Shown: positions 21,168-32,157 of the stretch, in pieces
Numbering within the stretch: the first letter of the stretch is position 1
How the letters are laid out: every line of letters begins with the position of its first letter
Assembly (NCBI RefSeq): GCF_018294505.1
Contig: NC_057808.1
Coordinates: 220,936,069 to 221,000,068, forward strand
DNA from: Triticum aestivum
Taxonomy: Eukaryota > Streptophyta > Magnoliopsida > Poales > Poaceae
Reading direction: 5' to 3'
DNA: 64,000 nt
Program-made: the position numbers and the translations under genes
The notes under the pieces: generated by a model
Databases searched by the model: none
What the model was told of the DNA's origin: nothing
The model's input: only the letters and a program-made list of their open reading frames with translations

Positions 21168-22631
21168 TGATGGTAGCTGCAACTACGTCGGTATTTCCCC
21201 GGAGAGGGAGGGATGATGTAGCACAACGACGGTAGGTATTTCGCTCAGTTATGAAACCACGGTATCGAACCAGTAGGAGAACCAAGCAACACAACATAAA
21301 CAGCACCTGCACACAAACAACAACACCTCGCAACCCGACGAGTTAAAGGGGTTGTCAATCCCTTCCGGGGTACGGCGCCTCAAGATAGGCAAGCGGACGT
21401 GAGGTAAATTGTAGTAGATTGATAGGTTGAACGCCAAATAAAATAAATAAAGATAAAATGCAACAAGGTATTTTTGTATTTTTTGGTTTAATAGATCTGA
21501 ATAAAAATGCAAAGGAAAAGTAGATCGCAAGGCAAATATATGAGAAAGAAGACCCGGGGGCCGTAGGTTTCACTAGTGGCTTCTCTCGAGAAAAATAGCA
21601 AACGGTGGGTAAACAAATTAGTGTTGGGCAATTGATAGAACTTCAAATAATTATGATGATATCCAGGCAATGATCATTACATAGGCATCACGTCCAAGAT
21701 TAGTAGACCGACTCCTGCCTGCATCTACTACTATTACTCCACACATTGACCGCCATCCAGCATGCATCTAGTGTATTAAGTTCATGGAAAAAATGAAGTA
21801 ATGCAATAAGAATGATGACATGATGTCGACAAGATCCGTCTATCTATATGGCGGTAGATATAGATCTCGTCTTTTTATCCTTAGTAGCAACGATACATAC
21901 GTGTCTAGGTTCAAGGGGTTGATGCCTTCCCACCCACCCAGGTTCAAGGCATGGTACTTGCAATTTGGGTTTGTTGCACCAATTATACTATAGGGGGTTC
22001 CCTTACAGTCTTTCTGTCAAAAAAATGATACATACGTGTCGTTTCCCTTTCTGTCACTGGGATCGAGCACCGTAAGATCGAACCAACTACCGGGCACCTC
22101 TTCCCATTGCAAGATAAATAGATCAAGTTGGCCAAACAAAACCCAAATATCGGAGAAGAAATACGAGGCTATAAAAGATCATGCATATAAGAGATCAAAG
22201 AAACTCAAATAACTTTCATGGATATAAAAAGATATAACTGGTCATAAACTCGAAGTTTATTAGATCCCAACAAACACACCGCAAAAGAGTTACATCATAT
22301 GGATCTCCAAGAGACCATTATATTGAGAATTCAGCGAGAGAGAGAGAGAAAAAAGGCATCTAGCTACTAACTACGGACCCGAAGGTCTACAAAGAACTAC
22401 TCACGCATCATCGGAGAGGCACCAATGGAAGTGGTGAACCCCTCCGTGATGGTGTCTAGATTGGATCCGGTGTTCTGGACTCTAGCGGCTGGATGACATT
22501 TTGTCGACTCCCCTAGGGTTTCTGGAATGTTGGGTATTTATAGAGCAAAGAGGCGGTCCGGGGGGCACCCGAGGTGGGCACAACCCACCAGGGCGCGCCA
22601 GGAGGTTGGCGCGCCCTGGTGGGTTGTCCCC
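21168..22631 (-). repeat. Nested element 3' LTR, truncated at its start and carrying a SINE
   Basis: Closely similar to the complete LTR from ACAACCCACCAGGGCGCGCC to the ACCATCA end, but the first part of the LTR is missing. Similarity begins within a few bases of the GC-rich hairpin (arms 22580-22600 and 22607-22627). It contains a 121-bp insertion with target duplication that is absent from the other LTR. Confidence 0.85.
21906..22026 (+). mobile_element. SINE insertion in one LTR of the nested element
   Basis: A 121-bp body ending in an A-run is flanked by identical GATACATACGTGTC repeats (21892-21905 and 22027-22040). The same site in the sister LTR (near 23635-23650) is empty, with a single GATACATACGTG. 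Two GGTTCAAGG(C/G) motifs resemble the RNA polymerase III B box of tRNA-derived SINEs. No protein; mobilised by LINE enzymes. Confidence 0.85.
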
Positions 22632-22881
22632 TCCCCTTTGTTTAAAGTTGAGAACCTCGTTCTCGGGAGTGCAAGCAATAGAGGAGGAATTATCCATAAC
22701 GGCAAACAAGATCTCACACTAAAAAATAGATCAGGCAAGAAAACGGCGAACAGAAAAGAGAGGCGAATAAAACGGCAAATTTTTGTGAAGCGGGGGAGAG
22801 GAAAACGAGAGGCAAATGGCAAATAATGTAAATTGCAAGGAGATGATATTTGTGATTAGGAACCTTGTTATGTTGAAGATC

Positions 22882-22900
22882 CTCCCCGACAATGGCGCCA
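22882..22900 (-). other. Primer-binding site of nested element (tRNA-Asp type)
   Basis: On the minus strand TGGCGCCATTGTCGGGGAG lies 11 nt after the LTR end. It matches, with one or two differences, the complement of plant tRNA-Asp 3' ends as I know them. It would prime minus-strand DNA synthesis. Confidence 0.7.
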
Positions 22901-22911
22901 GAAATTCTCCT

Positions 22912-24506
22912 TGATGGTAGCTGCAACTATGTCGGTATTTCCCCGGAGAGGGAGGGATGATGTAGCACAGCGACGGTAGGTATTTCACTCAGTTATGAAA
23001 CCAAGGTATCGAACCAGTAGGAGAACAAAGCAACACAACGTAAACAACACCTGCACACAAACAACAACACCTCGCAACCGACGAGTTAAAGGCGTTGTCA
23101 ATCCCTTCCGGTGTACGATGCCTCAAGATAGGCAAGCGGACGTGAGGTAAATTGTAGTAGATTGATAGATCAAACGCCAAATAAAATAAATAAAGATACA
23201 ACGCAACAAGGTATTTTTGTATTTTTTTGGTTTAATAGATCTGAATAAAAATGCAAAGGAAAAGTAGATCGCAAGGCAAATATATGAGAAAGAAGACCCG
23301 GGGGCCGTAGGTTTCGCTAGTGGCTTCCCTTGAGAAAATTAGCAAACGGTGGGTAAACAAATTACTGTTGGGCAACTGATAGAACTTCAAATAATTATGA
23401 CGATATCCAGACAATGATCATTACATAGGCATCACGTCCAAGATTAGTAGACCGACTCCTGCCTGCATCTACTACTATTACTCCACACATCGACCGCTAT
23501 CCAGCATGCATCTAGTGTATTAAGTTCATGGAAAAACGGAGTAATGCAATAAGAACGATGACATGATGTAGACAAGATCCGTTTATCTATATGGCGGTAG
23601 ATATAGATCTCGTCTTTTTATCCTTAGTAGCAACGATACATACGTGACGTTTCCCTTTCTGTCACTGGGATCGAGCACCGTAAGATCGAACCAACTACCG
23701 GGCACCTCTTCCCGTTGCAAGATAAATAGATCAAGTTGGCCAAACAAAACCCAAATATTGGAGAAGAAATACGAGGCTATAAGAGATCATGCATATAAGA
23801 GATCAAAGAAACTCAAATAACTTTCATGGATATAAAAAGATATAACTGATCATAAACTCGAAGTTCATCAGTTGCCAACAAACACACCGCAAAAGAGTTA
23901 CATCATATGGATCTCCAAGAGACCATTGTATTGAGAATTCAGCGAGAGAGAGAAAAGGCCATCTAGCTACTAACTACAGACCCGAAGATCTACAAAGAAC
24001 TACTCAGGCATCATCGGAGAGGCACCAATGGAAGTGGTGAACCCCTCTGTGATGGTGTCTAGATTGGATCTGCTGGTTCTGGACTCTACGGCGGTTGGAT
24101 GAATATTTCTTCGACTCCCCTAGGGTTTCTGGAATATTTGGGTATTTATAGAGGAAAGAGGCGGTCCGGGGGGCACCCGAGGTGGGCACAACCCACCAGG
24201 GCGCGCCAGGGCCTCCTGGCGCGCCCTGGTGGGTTGTCCTCTCCTCGGGACTCCCCCAGGTGCAACCAGGGCCCATCTGCTTTCTTTTGGCCCATAAAAA
24301 ATCATCATGGAGTTTCGTGGCATTTGGACTCCGTTTGATATTGATTTCCTGCGATGTAAAAAAAATGGAAAAACAACAACTGGCACTTGGCACTATGTCA
24401 ATAGGTTAGTACCAAAAAATGATATAAAATGATTATAAAACATCCAAGATTGATAATAAAATAGCATGGAACAATAAAAAATTATACATACGTTGGAGAC
24501 GTATCA
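22912..24506 (-). repeat. Nested element 5' LTR (complete, 1595 bp)
   Basis: Runs from TGATACGTCT to ACCATCA on the minus strand. A TATA box (CTATAAATACCC) lies at about 24143-24154. A GC-rich perfect stem (arms 24188-24210 and 24215-24237, loop of 4) lies just upstream of the TATA box in transcription direction. There are no ORFs of note. Confidence 0.85.
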
Positions 24507-24511
24507 ATGGG

Positions 24512-25013
24512 GAATGGGTCACATGCCATCGTTCAAGGTGTTGGTACAGTTGATTTGAAGTTTACTTCGGGGAAGACCGTGTGTTTGAAGAACGTTCATC
24601 ATGTGTCGTCCATCAATAAAAATCTCGTTAGCAGTTCTTGTTTATGTCGAGATGGTTTTAAGTTGGTTTTTGAATCCAATAAAGTTGTAATTTCTAAGGA
24701 TGGACAATTTGTTGGAAAAGGCTATGAGAGCGGAGGTTTGTTCCGCCTGTCTTTGTCAGATATTTGCACTAAAGTTATTAATAATGTTTGCCACAATAAT
24801 GAGTCTAATATTTGGCATTCACGACTTTGTCACATTAACTTTGGTTGCATGACGCGGCTAGCCAATATGAATTTAATTCGAAAAATCTCTACTGTCAAAG
24901 GCTCTAAGTGCCAAGTATGTGTGCAAGCTAAGCAACCTCGCAAGTCCCATAAGACTGCAGAGGCAAGAGACTTGGCGCCACTAGAGCTTATACATCTGAT
25001 CTTTGTGAGATGA
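24512..25013 (+). pseudogene. Copia protease C-terminus and GAG-pre-integrase domain
   Basis: Coding sequence resumes right after the nested element with GNGSHAIVQGVGTVDLKF. It continues through the pre-integrase zinc-binding segment (IWHSRLCHINFGCM... CQVCVQAKQPRKSH, an HHCC-type H-H-C-C pattern). The frame is lost near 24990, where a 1-nt shift separates it from the integrase core that starts in another frame at 25010. Confidence 0.85.
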
Positions 25014-26296
25014 ATGGTGTCTTGACAAAAGGTGGAAAGAGATACTTCATGACGTTGATTGATGACTCCACTAGATATTGTTATGTGTATCTTCTGATAT
25101 CAAAAGATGAGGCTTTAACTTTCTTCAAAAACTATAAAGCTGAGGCAGAGAACCAACTTGATCGAAAAATTAAACGACTTAGGTCTGATCGTGGTGGAGA
25201 GTATTTTTCCAATGAATTTGATTTGTTTTGTGCGGAACATGGTATAATCCATGAGAGGACGCCTCCCTACTCACCTCAGTCAAATGGGGTAGCCGAAAGA
25301 AAGAACCGAACTCTAACTGATATGGTTAACACCATGTTAGACACATCGGTTCTATCCAAGGAATGGTGGGGGGAGGCGCTAATGACTATGTGTCATGTCC
25401 TAAACCGAGTTCCCACAAAGCATAAGACCATGACTCCATTTGAGGAATGGGAAAGGAAAAGGTTGAAACTCTCTTACCTACGTACTTGGGGTTGTTTGGC
25501 GAAAGTCAATATACCAATTCCCAAGAAGCGCAAGCTTGGACCAAAAACCGTTGATTGTGTTCTTCTGGGCTATGCTTTTCATAGCATTGGTAATAGATTC
25601 TTGATAATAAAATCTGAGGTATCCGACATGCATGTTGGTACGATTATGGAGTCGAATGATGCAACTTTCTTTGAGGACATATTTCCTATGAAGGATATGC
25701 CGAGTTCATCAAATCAGGAGATACCTACTCCATCTAGTGAGGAATTCGCTGTAATTCCTGAATCCACCATTGCGATGGAACATGTTGAGAATCCTATGGA
25801 GGGTGACAATGGAACTCCTGTGAGGAGTAAGAGACAGATGATTGCAAAGTCCTTTGGTGATGATTTCATTGTGTACCTCGTGGATGACACACCCAGGACT
25901 ATTTCAGAAGCCTATGCATCTCTCGATGCTGACTACTGGAAGGAAGTTGTTCGTAGCGAGATGGATTCCATCTTAGCTAATGGAACCTGGGAGATCACTG
26001 GCCGTCCTTATGGGTGCAAACATGTAGGATGTAAGTGGGTGTTTAAGAAGAAGGTTAGACCTGATGGTACGATTGAAAAGTACAAGGCACAACTTGTGGC
26101 TAAGGGTTATACCCAGAAAGAAGGTGAAGACTTCTTTGATACTTACTCACCCATGGCTAGACTGACCACAATTTGGGTGCTAATATCACTGGCTGCCTCA
26201 CATGGTCTTCTCGTTCATCAAATGGACGTTAAGATGGCTTTCCTCAATGGAGAGTTAAAGGAGAAGTTTACATGGATCAGCCAGATGGTTTTGTAG
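25010..26296 (+). pseudogene. Copia integrase core and N-terminal reverse transcriptase
   Basis: 428 codons are open. The integrase core shows the DDE acids in context (LIDDSTRY; the E in NGVAERKNRTL) and SDRGGEYFSNEFD. A connection domain follows, then the RT start (GCKWVFKKKVRPDGTIEKYK, LVAKGYTQKEGEDFFDTYSP) and the first catalytic Asp region (HQMDVKMAFLNGEL). A frameshift at about 26265 then ends the frame. Integrase inserts the cDNA into chromosomes. Not functional as it stands. Confidence 0.9.
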
Positions 26297-26640
26297 TACC
26301 TGGTCGGGAAGGAAAGGTGTGCAAGTTATTAAAGTCTTTATATGGCCTTAAACAAGCTCCTAAGGAGTGGCATGAGAAATTCGAAAGAACATTAACTGCT
26401 GACGTCTTTGTAGTAAACGATGGTGACAAGTGTGTGTACTATCGCCATGGTGGGGGCGAAGGAGTTATTCTTTGTCTGTATGTCGACGACATACTGATCT
26501 TTGGAACCAAACTTGATTTAATCAAGGAGGTTAAGGATTTCTTATCTCGTTGCTTTGATATGAAGGATCTAGGAGTAGCTGATGTTATCTTAAACATCAA
26601 GCTGTTGAGAGATGAGAATGGTGAGATCACACTGCTTTAG
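26272..26640 (+). pseudogene. Copia reverse transcriptase, catalytic part
   Basis: In a shifted frame it continues the RT: SLYGLKQAPKEWHEKF, then the catalytic box LYVDDILIFG (YVDD) and FDMKDLGVADVILNIK. It stops at a TAG (26638-26640), where the family usually has Gln. Confidence 0.9.
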
Positions 26641-26649
26641 TCTCACTAG

Positions 26650-27409
26650 GTGGAAAAGATCTTGAGTCATTTTGGGTATAGTGATTGCACGCCTTCTCCA
26701 ACTCCATATGATGCTAGTGTGTTGCTTCGAAAGAATCGACAGATTGCTAGAGATCAACTAAGGTATTCTCAGATTATTGGCCCGCTTATGTATTTGGCGA
26801 GTGCCACGAGGCCTGGCATCTCTTTTGTTGTGAGCAAGCTGAGTTGGTTTATGTCAAAACCGAGAGATGATCATTGGCATGCGCTTGAGAGAGTTATGTG
26901 CTATTTGAAAGGCACTGCGAGCTATGTGATTCACTACACCGGGTATCCTAGGGTACTGGAGGGTTATAGTGACTCAAACTGAATATCTGATGCTGATGAG
27001 ATTAAGGCCACAAGTGGTTATGTTTTTACACTTGGTGGTGGCGTTGTTTCCTGGAAGTCTTGCAATGGAAGCGGAACTCACAACATTAGACACTGCCACT
27101 GTTGAAGCAGAGTGGCTTCATGAGCTCTTGATGAAATTACCTATGGTTGAAAAACCAATACCCCATATCCTGATGAACTGTGATAATCAAACTGTGATCA
27201 TCAAGATAAACAGTTCTAAGGACAATATGATGTCCTCAAGGCATGTGAAGAGGAGACTAAAATCTGTCAGAAAATTGAGGAACTCCGGAGTTATTACGTT
27301 GGATTATATCCAAACGTCGAAAAACTTGGCAGATCCCTTCACAAAGGGTCTATCACATAATGTGATAGATAATGCATCGATGGAGATGGGTTTGAGACCC
27401 ACCGCATGA
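26650..27409 (+). pseudogene. Copia RT thumb and RNase H, broken into two frames
   Basis: 26650-26982 encodes the connection to RNase H (YLASATRPGISFVVSKLS). 26969-27409 encodes the RNase H C-terminal part (ILMNCDNQTVIIKI, SRHVKRRLKSVRKL, SKNLADPFTKGL). The region between (about 26975-27110) has a frame change and stops. The last motif is the usual copia pol terminus. Confidence 0.85.
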
Positions 27410-27951
27410 GTTGTCCATAGTGGTAACCCACTCCATGTGATCAGAGATCCCGTGAACTAGAAGTGGGAGACAAGCTGTTGGTTAGCTGAGAGGAGAGTAT
27501 CCCTATTTTAATTATCCCACTCCGTGAAGATGCAATACTCTTCTGATCTGCATGGCAGGTTGATATTTATCTTAATGTGTTCCAAGTGGCTTATTTGAGT
27601 AAGCAGAGATGTTGTCCTGCAGAGCATCTCCTATATGAATTTGACTGTTAACGTCGCAGTCTGTGAGAATTGGGTGTTCTCTAATAAATTCATGAAAGGC
27701 CCTGGAGTATGACGTATATGCTCCACCCACGGGGAAGCCTTGCGGCAGCCCCGTATCGGTCAAGACTTTGTGTGAAACTAGTCTCGCAGAAAACTTGTAG
27801 TTCAAGGCATAGTCCACTATTCAAGTTGTGATCTAGTGTAGCATAAAACTCTAAGTGGAAGTTCAACTTCACAGTCTCCACTAAGCACCGGTATATAAAC
27901 AATGTTTTGGAACTAAATAATGAGATGTACCAATGAGACTCTATGGGGGAT
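27410..27951 (+). other. Copia 3' untranslated region and polypurine tract
   Basis: No credible ORF. The purine run CTATGGGGGAT at about 27941-27951 directly precedes the 3' LTR and would prime plus-strand synthesis. Confidence 0.7.
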
Positions 27952-28901
27952 TGTTGGAATTTGCTAGTGGGCCTTTGGCCCAAAGCCCAACTAAAATTTT
28001 GAAATTATCTTGGCCCATTCATGCACACATATGAGTGGTGTGAGTAAGATTAAAGTTTAGTCCCACCCCGGAAGTTGAGTGAGACTTGCACCTCTTTATA
28101 AGGTGAGCTCTTCTACCACTTGTATGAGCATGAGAAGAGGAGACCTACACGCGCGCTCCTCCTCCTAGCTCGCCTCGCCACGCCTCGTCACGACGCGCCG
28201 CGCCGCGGGTTGCGGGAATGAGCCGAGCCGAGGACAGAGCTATGCATGTTGTCTATATTTTTGCTGCTCGAGAAAATTAATGAGTCATTAATTAATAATT
28301 AACGGACGCGTTAATTACCGAACCGTTTCCGATTCTTTTCGATCGCGATGACTCGGACGTGGGGTTTACTCCCATGACCTACCCGGACCGCATTATATAG
28401 TCAGGCAGACGTCTACCCTAGCCGCCGCCGTATCGTATGGTTTCGCACCACCGTTCCAGATCATTGCGCCTCCACGCAAGTCTTCTCCATCCCTCCTTTC
28501 GGCGTGCACCACAAGAAGGGACAACAGGACTCCGAAACCTCGTCTCTCGTGATCCTGTATGGGAGAGGGGAGATCAGGTTTTTTGGGAGCGCACTCACGC
28601 GACTCCTGGCAGCGACGACTTCGCCAAGGACGACTTCTTCCCTGACCTCGGCAACCTCATCCTCAACAACATGGGCGACAACATCAACGGCGGCAGTGCT
28701 GCTCCCACTGCACCGTATGTGATTCTATCCTTCTTGTTCGAGATCGTGGTAGAATTCATATTTCTAGTATGTGCCCTAGATGTGATCTATTGATCTACTA
28801 TGCTAGTTCGCATGATTAGTTTAATCTCTACTAGTGCTGTCATGATTTATCTTATGTTTATTCGGATTAAATCTCAAAGTAATTTGCTCATATTTTCAAC
28901 A
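27952..28901 (+). repeat. Copia 3' LTR
   Basis: 950 bp, TGTTGGAATT to TTTCAACA, with the TATA-like CTCTTTATAAGG at about 28090-28101. It keeps an approximately 50-bp block (AATGAGTCATTAATTAATAA...) that the 5' LTR lacks. Confidence 0.9.
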
Positions 28902-29410
28902 GCGGTGATGCCGAAGTTCTGGGTCTTCGCGCCGGCAGGCGGCACCGGTGGAAGTTCCTCCTCAGATGGGTCTTGGCGCCGCCGCCCACGCTCTCCGAGA
29001 CCATCTGCATCCACGACAGCGGGATCCTCTGGCAATGAGGAGGACAAGCCGTAGCAGCGGCCCCATCTCCTCACGGAGGTGGCTCTAACGGAAGAAGAAT
29101 TTGTCCATCAGATGGAGATCATGAAGAAGCGTTCTCTCCGTCAGATGGGCCCAAATGCGACCATCGCTGGCGCGCGTGAAGGAGGAGCCACCATCCTCGA
29201 CGCTCGTCCGCGTGAAGCGGGAGCGGCATCCCCACTCCGTTAGGTGAAAGACGAGCCGGCGTCCTCGCCGCGCAACCGCGGCCTCCACATCGGTGGTCGC
29301 GTGAAGAAGGAGCCAGTGTCCCCCCAGTGCCTCCGCCACGTCAAGGATGAACCAGCGTCGCCCCCGCTGCACAGCCGCTACGTGCGGATCGATGGGCCCT
29401 CGTCGTCACC
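28902..29410 (+). pseudogene. psi-KxExxSP repeat ORF, copy 1 (3' part, broken and truncated)
   Basis: Starts at ATG 28908, six bases after the copia element, with MPKFWVFAPAGG. An in-frame TAG follows at 29052-29054. The frame continues as EVALTEEEFVHQMEIMKKRS, shifts by one base near 29147, and has another stop (TAG, 29239-29241). The last part (29242 on) reads VKDEPASS, VKKEPVSP and VKDEPASP. The match with copy 2 ends near 29410, where LINE sequence begins. The function is unknown. K-x-E followed by S-P is the pattern of phosphorylation-dependent SUMO sites, but no such modification is shown. Confidence 0.6.
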
Positions 29411-31600
29411 ACGTGGATCTGAAGGAGGGCTGGACACATCACATGCATTTGCCCTCATCTTGTGGGTGATGGGGGCATCATCGACCTTCAGTACACGGAC
29501 GACACCTTCCTGATGGTCGAAGGCTTGGACGCAGACATCCAAAATCTGAAGTTCCTCCTACTGTGCTTCCAGGAGATGTCAAGATTGACAATAAACTTCA
29601 CAAAGAGTAAGGTGATGGTACTAGGTTATTCTGAGGAAGATGCCCTCCGCATAGCCAAGCGGCTTAATTGCCAATTAGGGTCATTCCCGACTACCTACCT
29701 CAGCTTGCCGGTTAGTGACTCCTGGCTTCAGGCGGAAGATCTCCGCCCTATGGTAACTAAGGTGCAATACCGTGTCGAACCATGGTAGGGGCGTTGGCTT
29801 TCCAAAGCAGTGCGGGTGGTTTTGATGAACTCCTCCTTAATTAGCATGTTGATGTAATGGGATTCTATAGCTTGCATGAATCCCTTCATCAGGAGATTGC
29901 CAAATACTTGTCCAGATTCTCCTGGGCAGGTCAGGGGGATAGACAGAAATATTACATGGTTAAATGGTCTGAGATTTGCAAACCAACGGACCACGGTGGC
30001 CTAGGGGTCATTTCATCCAAGCGGATGAACATTTGCCTTGCTGTCTAAATGGTTATGGCGCATTGAGGCTAGCGAGGGCGGGCTATGGCTTCAAATTATA
30101 CGCGCTAAATACCTACATGGGCAACCTCTCGTGTTTGCACCTCGATCGGGCGGATCCCAATTCTTGCAGTCAACCATGCAGTTATTGCTAGTGCTTAGGA
30201 TCGACTCCTCGATTTCAGTGGGAACGGGTACCAACACCTTGTTTTGGCTAGATCGGTGGTCGGGCGATAGATCGTTCGCATAATGGTTCTATGCACTATT
30301 TAGTATTTTGCACTCGCCCACAACTCACGGTGAGTGTGGCCTTAGAGGACTTGGGGAGCATCGCCTTCCGATGCACCTTTGGCCCGCCTGAGTGGGACCA
30401 ATGGGAGGAGTTGCTTGAATGCATAGCCCTCCATGCCCCCTCCCTTGAGGAGGACAGGATTTCATTAACACTTGAACCAAGTGGGAGGTTATCGACCAAG
30501 TCCTTATATCACGTGCTAGTGGCCTCGCCATTTCCGAACGAGTTAACTCTCCTTTGGGAGATTAAACTGCCACTGAAGATCCGCATCTTCCTCTGGCAGT
30601 GGGTGCGCAGCCGCCTCCCTTCGGGCACGGAGGTTCTCAAACGCAATGGCCCCGGGGGATGGGCTATGCCCCTTATGTGGAGTGCTTGAGGACTCCATCC
30701 ACATCTTCTTCCGCTGCCCGGCAACGATCTTTTTTCTTTGGAGTTGCCTCTAGAATGTTGTCGGTGGCAATTGGTGCCATGACAACCTTCCGGACATGTT
30801 CCAGGAAATCCTCAGCCGGCCAACCGGGTTGCGCCCCTCTCTTTGGGTGGTGATGGGCTCTCTCGTGTGGGCCTTATGGACTGTGCGCGATAAACTAGTG
30901 ATTGAGCATGTGATTCCAACTCGTGCGACTGACGCGATATTCAAACTATGTGGTTTCTTACAGCTCTGGAGACTGCTTAGCAAGCGGAGTGACCGGTACA
31001 ACCTTGACACGATCATTGCGGTTCTTCGCTCCACCGCCTCATCCATCGCGCCGCCACCTCCTCCTTCACCGCCTGAGCCAGATTAGCTAGTTGGATGCGT
31101 ATTTCATTGGGGTTTGTTGTGTTGTGCCCCCAGGTGAACCTATTTGCACTCTTTTCTTTTCTTTGTTTCGTTGACTACCAGAGTTGTAAGCTGCGACCAC
31201 CTGTATGGCGCATAGTGATTGCCTCGACGAGTGCTACGGGCATGGCGGCATCCCGGTCGACGGGGTGCTGCAACGAGTCTCAGCAAGGACTACTGCGGTG
31301 ACCACCATAGAGGAGGGCGATGGGGGGCTTCAACGAACGAGGTTGTTGCGACAAGCTCCGCTGGCGGGCCCTCACCGGAGCTACACACATGTGGCGACGG
31401 AAGGCCAGAGAACTACGTCTCGTGTCGGGATTTTTTCTCGGTGCATTGATCTGAGCGGGTGAGAGAGAAGAATCACAATCTGAACAACTGAGGATGGCCT
31501 ACCCTAACGATGTGCGTGCGATTGCCTCCTGGCGGTAGACCAACATCTAGCACCGGTCAAAAAGAAAACATCTTCCAAGCAGAAGCCAAAACATATTACA
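29411..31600 (+). pseudogene. 5'-truncated LINE (L1-like), reverse transcriptase C-terminal half
   Basis: The sequence opens in the RT palm with GGIIDLQYTDDTFLMVEG, where YTDD is the catalytic box. It continues with FQEMSRLTINFTKSKVMVLG, then fragments in different frames. KSLYHVLVASPF... LPLKIRIFLWQWVRSRLP (30291-30689) is the zinc-binding zf-RVT domain that closes plant LINE ORF2. A tail ending in Pro-rich codons stops at 31086. At least five stops or frameshifts occur. The 3' non-coding part to about 31600 has no clear poly(A) tail or target duplication. Endonuclease and N-terminal RT are absent. Confidence 0.8.
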
Positions 31601-32007
31601 GTATTATTTTATTTTGCATTAGGACATCTCCAACGCCGACCCTCAAACCGTCAAACATGTTGTGCCATCCAATGCGGGTCTGTATCGGTTCGCCGGGCAG
31701 TCCGGACGTGATTTTTCCCGCAAATTAGAGACAAATTAGGGGGGCTTTGCGGGCGTCCAGACTACTACCACATCCGCTCCTGACCGACCTGTCCCACAAA
31801 AATATTCCACCTGCCTCTCTCGCGCTTTCCATTGAACGCTCGTGCCTCTTGCCATTCCACGTTCATGCCAACCCAGAGCATGCAACGCCGACATTGATAC
31901 CCCATGATTAGATCGGATGGGAGGGCAGCGCAGACAGACATGACCTCTCGGGCATCGCCGCTTCAATACGGACGCCGCATCATGAGAAACCAACTTCAGT
32001 CGCTGCG

Positions 32008-32157
32008 TTGCATTGAAGTGGGCTCACTACCCCTTCGCCGCAGCTATTTAAGACATGTGTCGGCGACACACGGAGCCGCATTCCCCCTCCCCGAGCACCG
32101 TCCTCTTCCCCCCCTGTCATCTTGCCAAGCCCTTCCTCCTCACTGAGCCCAGCGGCG
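32008..32157 (+). promoter_or_regulatory. TATA-box promoter and leader of psi-KxExxSP ORF copy 2
   Basis: GCTATTTAAG at 32043-32052 lies about 105 bp ahead of ATG 32158. It is followed by TGTCGGCGACACACGG and a C/T-rich leader. The same arrangement is conserved ahead of copy 1, which supports it as a duplicated promoter and not chance. Confidence 0.5.

Larger units (their letters stand above)
21168..24506 (-). mobile_element. Nested LTR retrotransposon (gypsy-type, internally deleted)
   Basis: The exact target duplication ATGGG (21163-21167 and 24507-24511) places it in the copia protease region. On the minus strand the 5' LTR begins TGATACGTCTCCAACGTATG at 24506 and ends ACCATCA at 22912. 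About 250 bp of internal DNA follows, with a primer-binding site TGGCGCCATTGTCGGGG, then a second LTR lacking its first part. No gag or pol remains. A PBS of this type matches tRNA-Asp and is usual in Athila-like and related gypsy elements, so gypsy is an inference. A SINE lies in the second LTR. Confidence 0.85.
19243..28901 (+). mobile_element. Ty1/copia LTR retrotransposon, with a nested element inside
   Basis: The LTRs start TGTTGGAATTTGCTAGTGGG and end TTTCAACA. The 5-bp target duplication GCGGT (19238-19242 and 28902-28906) is exact. A 3339-bp LTR element (21168-24506) is nested in it; without that the element is about 6.3 kb. Gene order is gag, protease, integrase, RT, RNase H, the copia order. 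The LTRs differ by several indels, including about 50 bp missing from the 5' LTR near 19540, which marks it as an old insertion. All coding parts are broken. Confidence 0.92.
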
